Shown in pieces: positions 31,226 to 41,600 of a DNA stretch of 49,834 bases (the first letter of the stretch is position 1; each line of letters opens with the position of its first letter). A model generated the notes under the pieces. The model had not been told where the DNA came from. It saw only the letters and a list, made by a program, of their open reading frames with translations, and did not search any database. Source of the stretch: an uncultured Eubacteriales bacterium (GTDB taxonomy: Bacteria; Bacillota; Clostridia; Oscillospirales; CAG-272); the NCBI GenBank assembly GCA_934526185.1, contig CAKTAA010000009.1:1-49834 (forward strand), written 5' to 3'. The position numbers and the translations under genes are program-made.

Positions 31226-33295
31226 ATGGACAAAATGAATTCCAAAAACCTGCGCAACGTTTGCCTGGCCGGACATAGCTCCGACGGCAAAACATCTCTG
31301 GCGGAAGCCATGCTGTATCTTTCCAAAGCGACGGACAGACTCGGAAAAATTTCCGAGGGTTCCACCGTCTGCGATTATGATGAAGAGGAGATCAAACGCG
31401 GTTTTTCTCTTTCCACTGCCATTGCCCCTGTCTTTTGGAAAGGAATCAAGATAAATCTTCTCGATTCTCCGGGCTATCTTGATTTTATCGGGGAGATCAG
31501 ACAAAGTTTCCGCGTTGCCGACAGCGCGCTGATCGTCGTGGATGGCAAAGCCGGCGTAGAAGTCGGTACCGAGCTTGCCTGGCAGTTTGCCACTGAAGCC
31601 GGTATTCCCAAAGCTTTCTTCATCAACAAGTTTGACGATGGCGAAGCACGGTTCAAGCGCGTATTTGATGCACTGAGAGAAAGCTTCGGTGTCGCCGTCT
31701 GTCCGATTCTCATTCCAATGATTGAGGGAGATAAGGTTATCGGCTTTTTGAATCTCATCGATATGAAAAGCGCGATATACGACAAAACAGGAACCGCCGC
31801 ACAAGGACCGATTCCGGAAGAATTTTTACCGGTAGCCGAAAAATACAGAAACATGCTGTATGAATCCATTGCACAGACAAGTGATGAACTGATGGAAAAA
31901 TTTTTTGCAGACGAGGAAATTACATACGACGAAGCTGTGGAAGCAATTCACGAGGGGATTATACACGGAGATATCGTTCCCGTTTTCTGCGGTGCCGCAA
32001 CCAGGCTTTGGGGCGTGGAAATGCTTCTGGATACCATTGCAAATTCCTTCCCGCGTCCCATGGCTAAGAAAACTGAAAACATTTTAAAAGACGGAGAGTT
32101 GTCAAAAGCGCACATAGAGGTTGAAGGTCCGCCGTCCCTTTTTGTGTTCAAAACCGTTTCAGATCCGTTTGTGGGAAAAATGTCTTATTTCAAAGTAATG
32201 AGCGGCGAGCTGAAAAAGGATATGACGCTGCGCAACACAACAACAGGAAACACAGAAAAAATCTCCAAAATCTATACACTATGCGGCAAAAAGCAAACTG
32301 AAACAGATTGCCTTTGCTGCGGCGATATCGGCATGACGGCTAAATTGCAGGCCACCAATACCAATGACACGCTGACTGCAGCAGATACGGATTTCAGATA
32401 TGAGCCTATTGCTTTCCCGGAATCTTTTATGCAGATGGCCGTTGTCCCAAAGGCAAAAGGCGACGAAGATAAGATATCCGCCGGCATCTCCCGTCTGCTT
32501 GAAGAGGATATGACGCTGAAATATGAAAACAACGCAGAAACCAAACAGATGATGATTTCCGGTCAGGGAGACATTCATCTGGACATTGTAGTCTCGCGTC
32601 TAAAAAATCGTTTCGGGACCTCGGTTATGCTGACCGAACCCAAAATCGCCTACCGCGAAACCATCCGCAAAAAGGTGGATCAAGAGGGAAAATACAAAAA
32701 ACAGTCCGGCGGACACGGTCAGTACGGACATGTGAAAATTACTTTTGAGCCTGGGGAAAAAGACGGCCTTGACTTCACAGAATCCATTTTCGGCGGTTCC
32801 GTTCCGAAAAACTTCCATCCTGCCGTGGAGAAGGGCCTGCAGGAAGCGATGCAGAAAGGCGTTCTGGCCGGATTCCCTGTCGTCAACCTGAAAGCAAATC
32901 TCTATGACGGCTCTTACCATCCTGTCGACTCGTCCGAGTTGGCTTTCAAAATGGCTGCGAGCATTGCATACAAGGAAGGACTAAAAAAAGCGCAGCCGGT
33001 GATTCTTGAACCTGTCGGCAAGCTCACGGTATGGGTACCGGACGCACAGGTAGGCGATATCATCGGCGGCATCAGCAAACGGCGAGGACGCGTGCTGGGG
33101 ATGACGCCGACAGATAAAAAGGGCGAACAAATGATCGAAGCCGAGGTTCCGTTTGCAGAAATGACGGATTACGCTGTTGCGCTTCGCGCGACTGCTCAAG
33201 GCCGCGCCGTCTATACTTTCTATTTTGAACGCTACGAGGAAACACCCGCTGAAATATCCGCCAAAATTATTGCAGACAGTCAGGCGGGTGAGTAA
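31226..33295 (+). CDS. Elongation factor G-like translational GTPase paralogue
   Basis: A 689-residue EF-G paralogue. G1 is GHSSDGKTSL, G3 is DSPGYLDF and G4 NKFD. Domains II-V follow, including GQGDIHLDIV, KYKKQSGGHGQYGHVKI and the C-terminal TDYAVALRATAQGRAVYTFY. In canonical EF-G the switch-II motif is DTPGHVDF, whose His triggers GTP hydrolysis. Here Tyr replaces it, as in EF-G2/FusA2-type paralogues, so it probably does not translocate like EF-G. GGAG lies nine bases before the ATG at 31226. A ribosome-associated role under stress is inference. Confidence 0.88.
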   Translation: MDKMNSKNLRNVCLAGHSSDGKTSLAEAMLYLSKATDRLGKISEGSTVCDYDEEEIKRGFSLSTAIAPVFWKGIKINLLDSPGYLDFIGEIRQSFRVADSALIVVDGKAGVEVGTELAWQFATEAGIPKAFFINKFDDGEARFKRVFDALRESFGVAVCPILIPMIEGDKVIGFLNLIDMKSAIYDKTGTAAQGPIPEEFLPVAEKYRNMLYESIAQTSDELMEKFFADEEITYDEAVEAIHEGIIHGDIVPVFCGAATRLWGVEMLLDTIANSFPRPMAKKTENILKDGELSKAHIEVEGPPSLFVFKTVSDPFVGKMSYFKVMSGELKKDMTLRNTTTGNTEKISKIYTLCGKKQTETDCLCCGDIGMTAKLQATNTNDTLTAADTDFRYEPIAFPESFMQMAVVPKAKGDEDKISAGISRLLEEDMTLKYENNAETKQMMISGQGDIHLDIVVSRLKNRFGTSVMLTEPKIAYRETIRKKVDQEGKYKKQSGGHGQYGHVKITFEPGEKDGLDFTESIFGGSVPKNFHPAVEKGLQEAMQKGVLAGFPVVNLKANLYDGSYHPVDSSELAFKMAASIAYKEGLKKAQPVILEPVGKLTVWVPDAQVGDIIGGISKRRGRVLGMTPTDKKGEQMIEAEVPFAEMTDYAVALRATAQGRAVYTFYFERYEETPAEISAKIIADSQAGE

Positions 33296-33413
33296 CAAAA
33301 CAGTTAAAATACCTTACATTGATTGCGAAGAGACAGCCATTTTTGATGCCGGACAATAGAAAGGAGCTGTTTTCTCGGCTGCGTCAACAGTTTGTATAAG
33401 CGATAATCTTTTT

Positions 33414-33455
33414 GTGGAACGAAAGTCCAAACGGGTGCTTTCGTTCCACATTTTT
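33414..33455 (+). terminator. Terminator after the EF-G-like gene
   Basis: GTGGAACGAAAG and CTTTCGTTCCAC form a perfect 12-bp stem with a 12-base loop, followed by ATTTTTC. It is ~115 bases beyond the stop codon. Confidence 0.85.
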
Positions 33456-33573
33456 CGATCACGGGAATTGATACGGTAATATGGAGAACTGAATATGGCA
33501 GGTGTTGAACAATATAGGATAAGACTGCTGCCGCACAGTCAATCTTGTGATAATGCAAAAGCGATTATACAAA

Positions 33574-33615
33574 ATAAGGAGCAGATATGTAAATATATCC
33601 GCTCCTGCTTTTTCG
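33574..33615. terminator. Terminator of dapA, bidirectional
   Basis: GGAGC and GCTCC enclose an AT-rich inner palindrome (ATAT...ATAT). The minus strand continues TTATTTTG and the plus strand TGCTTTTTCG. It ends dapA transcription; a small minus-strand frame (33459-33719) that covers it is not credible. Confidence 0.65.
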
Positions 33616-33719
33616 CACATGACTGGCGTCTGCATATCCTTAATATTCACATCAAAATTGTTACCCTTTTCGGCAAAGAGCATATAACCTTTACTCTTCT
33701 GTTCTTTCTCAAAATCCAA

Positions 33720-34610
33720 TTACAGCAGAGCGTACTTTTTCATCACGGTTTGCAGACGTTCTCTGTTTTCCTTCTCCATTGGACACAGCGGCAGACGCAG
33801 CTCGCCCGAGCACAAGCCCATCATGGCCAGTGCCTCTTTGACAGGAATGGGATTGACCTCACAGAACAATTGATTGATCAGATCAAGCAATTTTAACTGC
33901 AGCTCAGCGCTTTCCGCCGTCCGACCGGTCAAATACCATTCGCAGATGTCATGCGTCTCCTTCGGCATCACATTCGATAGAACGGATATCACGCCTTTTC
34001 CTCCGAGCGAGAGAATTGGCACAATTTGATCGTCGTTTCCGCTGTATACATCCAACAATTCACCACAGGAAGCCATCAACTGGGCTATCATGCTGATATT
34101 GCCTCCCGCTTCCTTCGCTGCTACAATTCTAGGATGCTCGGCAAGCTCCCGGTAGGTGGAAACAGCAATCCCCACACCGGTTCTTGACGGTACATTGTAC
34201 AGTATCGAGGGCAAATCCACCGCATCTGCAATCGCGGTAAAATGCGCGACAAGACCCTTCTGCGTAGTTTTGTTATAGTAAGGCGTCACAAGGAGCAGAG
34301 CGTCAGCACCCGCTTCGTAGGCATCCTTAGACAGCTCAATGGCATACGCCGTATCATTGCTCCCGGTTCCTGCAATGACCGGCACTCTACCATCCACCGT
34401 CTGTACGGTAAAGCGTATGACATCCCGATGTTCGTCGTCGGTCAGAGTAGACGATTCACCTGTCGTCCCGCATATTACGATGGCATCTGTATGTGAGGAA
34501 ATCTGCCACTCTATTAAGTTCTTCAAAGCCTCATAATCGACACTGCCATCCCGGAACGGCGTAACAATAGCCACCGCGGCTCCTTCAAAAATTGGATTTT
34601 GTCTTTTCAT
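33720..34610 (-). CDS. dapA: 4-hydroxy-tetrahydrodipicolinate synthase
   Basis: A 296-residue aldolase of the DapA family, full length. It condenses pyruvate and aspartate semialdehyde in the lysine/diaminopimelate pathway. Motifs: GTTGESSTL near residue 45, the conserved Tyr in YNVPSRTG near 136, and the Schiff-base Lys in AAKEAGGNI near 164. The start is the ATG at 34610 after AAAGGA. In-frame codons upstream to 34766 belong to the leader, which carries hairpins that may control it. No other dap gene is adjacent. Confidence 0.95.
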   Translation of the reverse strand: MKRQNPIFEGAAVAIVTPFRDGSVDYEALKNLIEWQISSHTDAIVICGTTGESSTLTDDEHRDVIRFTVQTVDGRVPVIAGTGSNDTAYAIELSKDAYEAGADALLLVTPYYNKTTQKGLVAHFTAIADAVDLPSILYNVPSRTGVGIAVSTYRELAEHPRIVAAKEAGGNISMIAQLMASCGELLDVYSGNDDQIVPILSLGGKGVISVLSNVMPKETHDICEWYLTGRTAESAELQLKLLDLINQLFCEVNPIPVKEALAMMGLCSGELRLPLCPMEKENRERLQTVMKKYALL

Positions 34611-34637
34611 AATATGTATTCCTTTCTCCTGAAAATT

Positions 34638-34699
34638 GGCAAAAAGAAAGCCGGTTCTCAGACCAGCTATCATGTACATACTCGCAGGACAACGGTCCT
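34638..34699 (-). promoter_or_regulatory. dapA leader with attenuator-like hairpins
   Basis: On the minus strand a hairpin AGGAC-CGTT-GTCCT (34686-34699) precedes AGCTGGT...ACCGGCT (34649-34668, one G-T pair) followed by TTCTTTTTG. The latter looks like an intrinsic terminator just 30 bases before the dapA ATG. That suggests transcription attenuation. I do not recognise a lysine riboswitch or T-box in this stretch. Confidence 0.5.
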
Positions 34700-34766
34700 G
34701 TAAGTATTCTATGCGTCTTATCCGCTTTTTGTCAGGTCGACACATAGATATTATCCCCGAACGCAC

Positions 34767-35540
34767 GTCTTGTATGCTCGGATATAATCAGATAGCTCTC
34801 CATCAACGATGACAGTGTACAGCTTCTTCAACTGCACCCCAAGCACAGACGCCGCTTGTTTGTGCTTTCGGCATTTTCCCCTTTGGGATGCAGAATTGTA
34901 TGGTAAGCGGCTTGCCTGCAACTGCATCTGACTCATGAAAAATGCGCCTCTATCCTTTTGTCATTTCTAATTATGTTTAAATGATATAAAATATGCGGTA
35001 GTTCTATAAAGCTGTTGCAAAAATCAAACGAATAATTCCATGCTTCATTTAAAATGCCGTCATTGCATAACCTAAACACAGAGGGCCATGCAACATTGTG
35101 AATGCCGACTCTCATAGGTTCAAAAGGGTGAAAAATGTCAATAACCAGTGTCCTCTCTCTGCAATCACCCAAAACGAATTCGGTTTTATCCGTTGTTTTC
35201 GTAAAACATTTTTCTGTTTATAAAATAATTTATAAGCTGTTATCCAAAGCTTATATCCAAATTATTTTCTATAATCCCTTTGTCTTATGCCAATTTTCGG
35301 GCGACTTACCAAAAATCGAATCTTTCGTCTGCCTTCCTCTGCAGATACCCCCTAACAGCTCTTTCTGTGAAATATTTTATTGCCGGAATATCCCAAGCAA
35401 CCATCCGATAATAGAATGGTACATAATGCGACTGATGATTCATCGTCTATGTTATTATTAATCTTACCATATTCCTGCTAAATTGTCAATCTCTTTCCGC
35501 AGCTTTCGTTTCTGTTATGTATTTTAAGTTCCAAATAAAG
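34767..35540. other. Long region without a recognised gene
   Basis: About 770 bases between dapA's leader and the terminator of the SLH gene. Two short minus-strand frames touch in an ATGA arrangement (34933-35172 and 34751-34936, 79 and 61 residues). The first reads VIDIFHPFEPMRVGIHNVAW and looks protein-like, continuing upstream without a start codon to a stop at about 35,220. It may be the remains of a gene. No family is recognised. Confidence 0.4.
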
Positions 35541-35572
35541 CAGGCAGGAAAGCTTTTTAGCTTTCCTGCCTG
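35541..35572 (-). terminator. Terminator of the SLH gene
   Basis: CAGGCAGGAAAGCT and AGCTTTCCTGCCTG make a perfect 14-bp stem with a four-base loop. The minus-strand tail is CTTTATTTGG and the plus-strand tail TTTGTCTGTGTTT. It is about 55 bases after the stop codon. Confidence 0.8.
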
Positions 35573-35627
35573 TTTGTCTGTGTTTATCGTTTCTCGTTTT
35601 CCGTTATTTATTTTCCGGAAGAGTTAC

Positions 35628-38600
35628 TTACCGATAAATCACCTTATCGCAGAAGTTTTTAATCAGCTGTGCTACTTCCGCTCTGGTCGCCGGTGCTTTC
35701 GGCGCGATGGTTGTCTCCGATGTACCCTTCATCAAGCCAATGCCAACCGACCATTCAACCGCTTCTTTCGCCCAGTCACTGATTTCATCGGTATCTATAT
35801 AACGATTCATCCAGTTGCTGTTCTGCGGCTCTACGTCATAGCCCGCCCACTTAATAAATTTATACATCAGCAGCGCCATTTGCTCACGTGTAATGATATC
35901 CTCAGGTCCGAAAGTGCCGTCGCCATAGCCAAGAACAATGCCCTCTTCGGTCGCCCACTGAATGTATGCGGTATACCACATTCCTTCTTCCACATCTGTG
36001 TAAGCCGGTGCATCAGTATACTGCGACGGATCAATGCCTGCAAGACGTCCGAACGAAGTTACAAACATCGCACGCGTCATATTCCAGTGCGGCGCAAAGA
36101 TATCTTCGTCAATGCCCTTGAAGTAACCGAGATCGCTTACAAACTGAATCGCTTCATAATACCAGTCATCTGTACGGATATCTGTGTAATTTGAGGCTGA
36201 ATGTTCAGTAAATTCTGCAATAACCTCGACTGCGCAGTCAGGCATTGTGAAAGTAAATGTTGCCACGTGCTCTACCGTTTCGGATACAAAGGATGCCGAA
36301 ATGTAGGAACCGTCTGCACACTTGATGGAAATCGATTTGAAGCGGTAACCTGCGTCAGGTGTCAGCACAACCGTTACCGTTTCTCCGTAATCCGCAGCTC
36401 CCTCCGGCGTGATGCCGATTGCACCGTTGCCGTTTTCTGTTGCCGATATCACTGCGGATGTGATTTCGCTGTTGATAACCTTGTACGTTGCTGTTACCGT
36501 CAGATTTTCTGTAACGGAATCGAATGCAACATCCCATCCGTCAAAGGTATAACCCTTGCGGTACGGATCTGCCGGAGCCGTCGCAGCCTCCTGGAAAGCA
36601 ACGCCCTCAATTTTCAGAATCTTGCCGTTGTAATCGACAAATGTCACGGTATAAATATTCTTAGCGAATGCTGCATGTACCGTTACATCTTCTGCGGGCA
36701 TGGTGAAGAAATATTTTCCTGCATTGTCCACAGACAGCGGGATATACTCGCCGCTGGCGGTTACCACATAGATGTTTGCCAAATTGTAGCCCTCATCAGG
36801 TGTTACTGTCAGCGTGATGACATCCTCGATGTTCGCGCTGTCCTTATCAGAAGCTACAGTACCATTTTCAATGGCAGCGTCAACAGTGACTTGATAAACC
36901 GTCTTAACAAAGACGACATTGACTGTCACGTCTTCCGCGGGCATTGTAAAGGTATAGGTGTCGGCATCGGCGGTCGTTTCATACGTAGCTTCCGCGCCGT
37001 TCACTGTAACGCTTTCCAATTCATAGCCCTCGGCTGCCTTGAGTGTGACACTCACAGTATCCTTGTAGAGTGCTTTTGCAATTTCCGTATAGTCACCGTT
37101 CAGTGTTCCTGTTCCCTTGCCTTCGATATTCAGTGCGACTGTATATTCAATGGTCCTGAAAGAAACACTTATTTCAACATTGCCCGCGGGCATCACAAAC
37201 GTGTAGTCACCGCCAACCTTAAGATCGGCAGGAACCGCCGTAAATGTGATGGTCTGCTTTTCGCCGTTCACATCTACATAAGTCGCAGTGACCTTATCGA
37301 TCTGATAGCCCGTTTCCGGTGTTGCCGTAAAGGTAACCACATCCATGAAATCTGCTGCTGCAGGCCCCGTTACCGTACCGTTTTCAGGCGTGTTATAGGA
37401 AATACTGAACTCAGCGGTTTCATAATTTGCCGTAATAACTGTGTTCTTGACAATTACGAAATCCGCAGCCGTATTGCTCGGGGTTGTTACCGGAGTTTCA
37501 ACATCTGCAGATGTCCAACCGGTAAATACATAGCCGTCACGTGCCGGAACGGTCACGTTCAGGCTCGGATTTTCGCGATATTTCACCGTCTGCGTATCCA
37601 ACAGTACGCCATTGTAATCGCGGAACAGTACAGTGTACTGATCTTTGACAAACTCTGCTGTAACCGTTACATTTGCAGCGGGCATTGTGAATACAAACAC
37701 GTTTTCTGTTGTAACAGTCAGCGGCACCACGATAGTTTCGCCGCCGTCCACATATGTGACAACGATAGATTTGAGGTTGTAACCGTATTCCGGTGTAACC
37801 GTCAAAATGATCTGGTTGCCGATGTTGGCAGTATCTTTCGATGCCGCAACCGATCCCTTATCAACCGTTGCCGTATTGCTCGTTGTGACGTCGATGCTGT
37901 AATCCACTTTTGCAAACTCAACTATCAGCTTCACGTCGTAGTGCGGCATTTCAAAGCTGTATGTCTGAGCCGCAATGTCTGCCTGTGTGCCTGCGTACAG
38001 TTCAACGGTTGTTCCGTTGTACTCGTATGCCACGCGGCTGATATAATAGCCCGCGTCAGGCGTTGCTGTAAATTCCACCGTATCCTTGTAATCGAACCAA
38101 ACGATGGAATCCTTATGTCCGTCCACTGTAACGTTGCCGCCCGGAATTTCCGTTTCAGCCGTAACCTTGTAGGTATTTACCGCAAAGGTAGCCGTCACCG
38201 TTACTTCTGTTGCGGGCATCACAAAGGTATATGTGTTTTCCGCAATCTTTGTCAGCTTCAATGACTCTACGCCGCCGTTGTATGCATATGTTGCCGTCAG
38301 GGTATCCAGATGATATCCAGCTTCGGGCGTTGCTACCAGTGTAACGATATCACCGAGCTGCGCAAGATATACATCATTCTGTGTTTCCACCTTACCCGTA
38401 CCAGCCGACGCCGTATTGCTCGTTGTGACGTCGATGTTGTAATCCACTTTTGCAAACTCAACTATCAGCTTCACGTCGTAGTGCGGCATTTCAAAGCTGT
38501 ATGTCTGAGCCGCAATGTCTGCCTGTGTGCCTGCGTACAGTTCAACAGTTGTTCCGTTGTACTCGTATGCCACACGGCTGATATAATAGCCCGCATCAGG

Positions 38601-41600
38601 CGTTACCGTAAATTCAACTGTATCCTTGTATGCGAATTCGACGATGCTGTTCGTATGGCCGGCAATCGTCACTTTTCCGCCTTCAATTACGGTTTCCGCC
38701 GTGACCTTATAGACAATTTCCGCAAATGTTGCTGTGACAACCACGTTCTCTGCCGGCATTGTAAATGTATATTTATTATCATCCACTTTTGTCAGCAGGA
38801 GGGATTCCTGAGCACCGTTGCGAGTAACAGTCAGGGATGCAAGCTGGTAGCCTGCTTCCGGAGTGACAACCAGTGTTACGATGTCACCGAGCTGCGCAAG
38901 ATAAGCGCCGCTTTCGGTCTCCACCTTACCCGTACCAGCCGACGCCGTATTGCTCGCTGTGACGTCGATGTTGTAATCCACTTTTGCAAACTCAACTATC
39001 AGCTTCACGTCGTAGTGCGGCATTTCAAAGCTGTATGTCTGAGCCGCAATGTCTGCCTGTGTGCCTGTGTACAGTTCAACAGTTGTTCCGTTGTACTCGT
39101 ATGCCACACGGCTGATATAATAGCCCGCATCAGGTGTCGCTGTGAATTCTACCGTATCCTTGTAATCGAACCAAACAATGGAATCCTTGTGTCCGGCAAT
39201 GGTCACAAGACCGCCCTCTATGTCTGTGTCCGCTGTTACCTTATAGGTATCAAGTGCAAAGGTTGCGGTTACTGTGACGTCAATTGCAGGCATCACAAAG
39301 GTGTATGTGTTTTCTGCAATCTTTGTCAGCGTCAGCGATTCCACGCCGCCGTTGTATGCATATGTTGCCGTCAGGGTATCCAGATGATATCCAGCTTCCG
39401 GCGTTGCCACCAATGTCACGAGATCGCCGATCTGCGCTTCGTAGATGCCGCTCTGCGTCTCTACCTTGCCTTCGCCGGCCGATGCCGCGTTGCTCGCTAC
39501 AACGTCGATGCTGTAGTCAATCTTTTCATAAGTAATTGCGACGTTAACATCATATCCCGACATGGTAAAGTTGAAGGTTGTAGGCGCGTCATATGCTACG
39601 TTTCTCTCCTCAACCAGATATGCTGTTCCGCCGGAATTCGGCGTGTACGTTGCCAGAACTTCCGTGATTTTATAGCCGGCTGCCGGTGTGACAGCAACAG
39701 CTACATTGTCGCCCTGCGCGACTTTGAGATTATCTGTGACAAAACCGTTAATGGTATAGGTTCCGCCCTCTTCAGGCGTCTCCGTCACGGTTACCGTGTA
39801 AGGAATGGCTTCCGTATACGCAGCGATTTCCACATCCTCAGCAGGCATCTTGAACGTATAAGTACAAGCGCCCGTCGCCGGGTCATAGCTCTTGAGTGTC
39901 AGAGCAATAGCTGTCATGCTGCCGCCAACGCCTCTGACCGCAACGCCTGTAATGACGTAACGCTCTTCAGGTGTAACCGTAATGGTTACATTAGCGTCTG
40001 TACAGCTTTCAATAGCGGAAACCATCGGATTCATCAGGTCGCCGCTGTTTGTCGCGCCGGAGTTGTTTTCTGTAACAACCAGCATAGACTTGACAACATC
40101 AGAGCTGTCCGCGCCCTTGCTGATATTGTGAGCATGTGCTTTGTATTCCGCATAAAGCACGAGGTTGCCCGTCACAGCCGTAACCTTGCTGATAAATTCG
40201 CTTGTTGTATTGTTGATTACCCAGCGGCTGAAATCGTATCCGACTCTTGCGCGTGCTGCTGCATAAGCGTCGAGATCCACCGTCTGGTTGTAGGTTACCG
40301 TCAGAATGTCAATGACAGCGTTGTCCCAGTCAAGAAGCATAACGGTGTATTCGTTTTCAACCGCCGTCGTCTTGATTGTTACGTTTGCAGCCGGCATTGT
40401 AAACGCATAATTCTGCGTTCCGTCGGCCTCTTCACTGATAAACGTTACGGGGATGTATTCTCCGCCGTCTGTTTCAACATATACGCTCTTGAGCGCATAG
40501 TTGTCTTTTGCCTTCACGGTGAAAGTCACCGTATCGTTGACAGAGGCTTTCCCATTCACCACTGCCGAACCGGGGTTGGTCAGCGTTACAGGAGCATAGA
40601 TGGAAGAACCGTCTGTGATGTTGAACACCTGCTGCTCTGCCACTACGAAAATCCAAGCGTCTGCACCCGGCATCGTAAAGGTGTATTCACCCGATGCGTT
40701 CGCCGTCAGCGGAATGCTGACCGTGCCGATACCGTTGTTATAACGGAGGCTTACGCTTGTAATCACATAGCCGGTATCTTCAGCAATCGTAAAGGTCACA
40801 GTTTCACCGGCTGTACGGTAACCATCGGCAATGCTTACCGTAGCGTTCTTCTGATCGATGCTCAGATAAACCTTGCTCGCCTCCCAGACTGCGGTATATA
40901 CCGTATCTGCGTTGACGGCAGGAGTGGTTGACGATGCATTGACGGTATTGACGCCGTCTGACCAATATTTAAAGGTATAACCCTCTTTGGTAGGAGCCTC
41001 AGGAGCCGTCACACCGTCTCCTGCAATCGCTGTCTGGTAATCATACATAATTCCGTTCTCGTCGACAAACTTGACGGAATATATGACAGGAGTTTCCTCT
41101 TCCCAAACAGCAACAAAAGTCGTTGCCTGTGTTACAACATAATTGGAGCCTGCGCTGTACACGAATCCGGTCATCGAATCCTTCCAGCCGACAAAAATAT
41201 AACCGTCTCTTGTAATTGTATCATTGCTCAGGGTGATCGTATCGCCGTAATTGATCATACCCGGAGCCGCCGGTGTCGGTGTTCCGCCTGCCGGATCATA
41301 CGAAATCGCATGAACCGTCGGATTCCAGACCGCTTCATACACTGCGTCGCCTGTTACGGTGATCTCACCGCCGGATGCCACAGTGCTGGCGCCGAGGATC
41401 CAACCACCGAACGTATAACCTGTTTTCACAGGAGCTGCCGGCGCGTTGATCTTTGATCCGTCCTCCGCTGTCACATAGTCATACAGATAGCCGTCTGGAT
41501 CGCTGAATTTTACAACGTATTGCGCCGGAGCAATTTCACTCCATACAGCCTGCATATTCACAGACTGCGTTACAGTATAGTTCGCGCCAGCACCATATAC

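Noticed and set aside
33459..33719. An 86-codon minus-strand frame directly after dapA
   Set aside because: No ribosome binding site, no start codon better than TTG, and it runs through the dapA terminator hairpin.
37870..39540. Regular repeats that might suggest a CRISPR array
   Set aside because: The repeats are ~540 bases, coding, and in frame within one protein; there are no short repeats with unique spacers and no cas genes.
36201..40931. Very long plus-strand open frames (687 and 873 codons) opposite the SLH gene
   Set aside because: They mirror the repeated, biased codons of the minus-strand SLH gene, are rich in Cys, Arg and His, lack good ribosome binding sites, and match no protein type. 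The minus-strand frame has a signal peptide and SLH domains.
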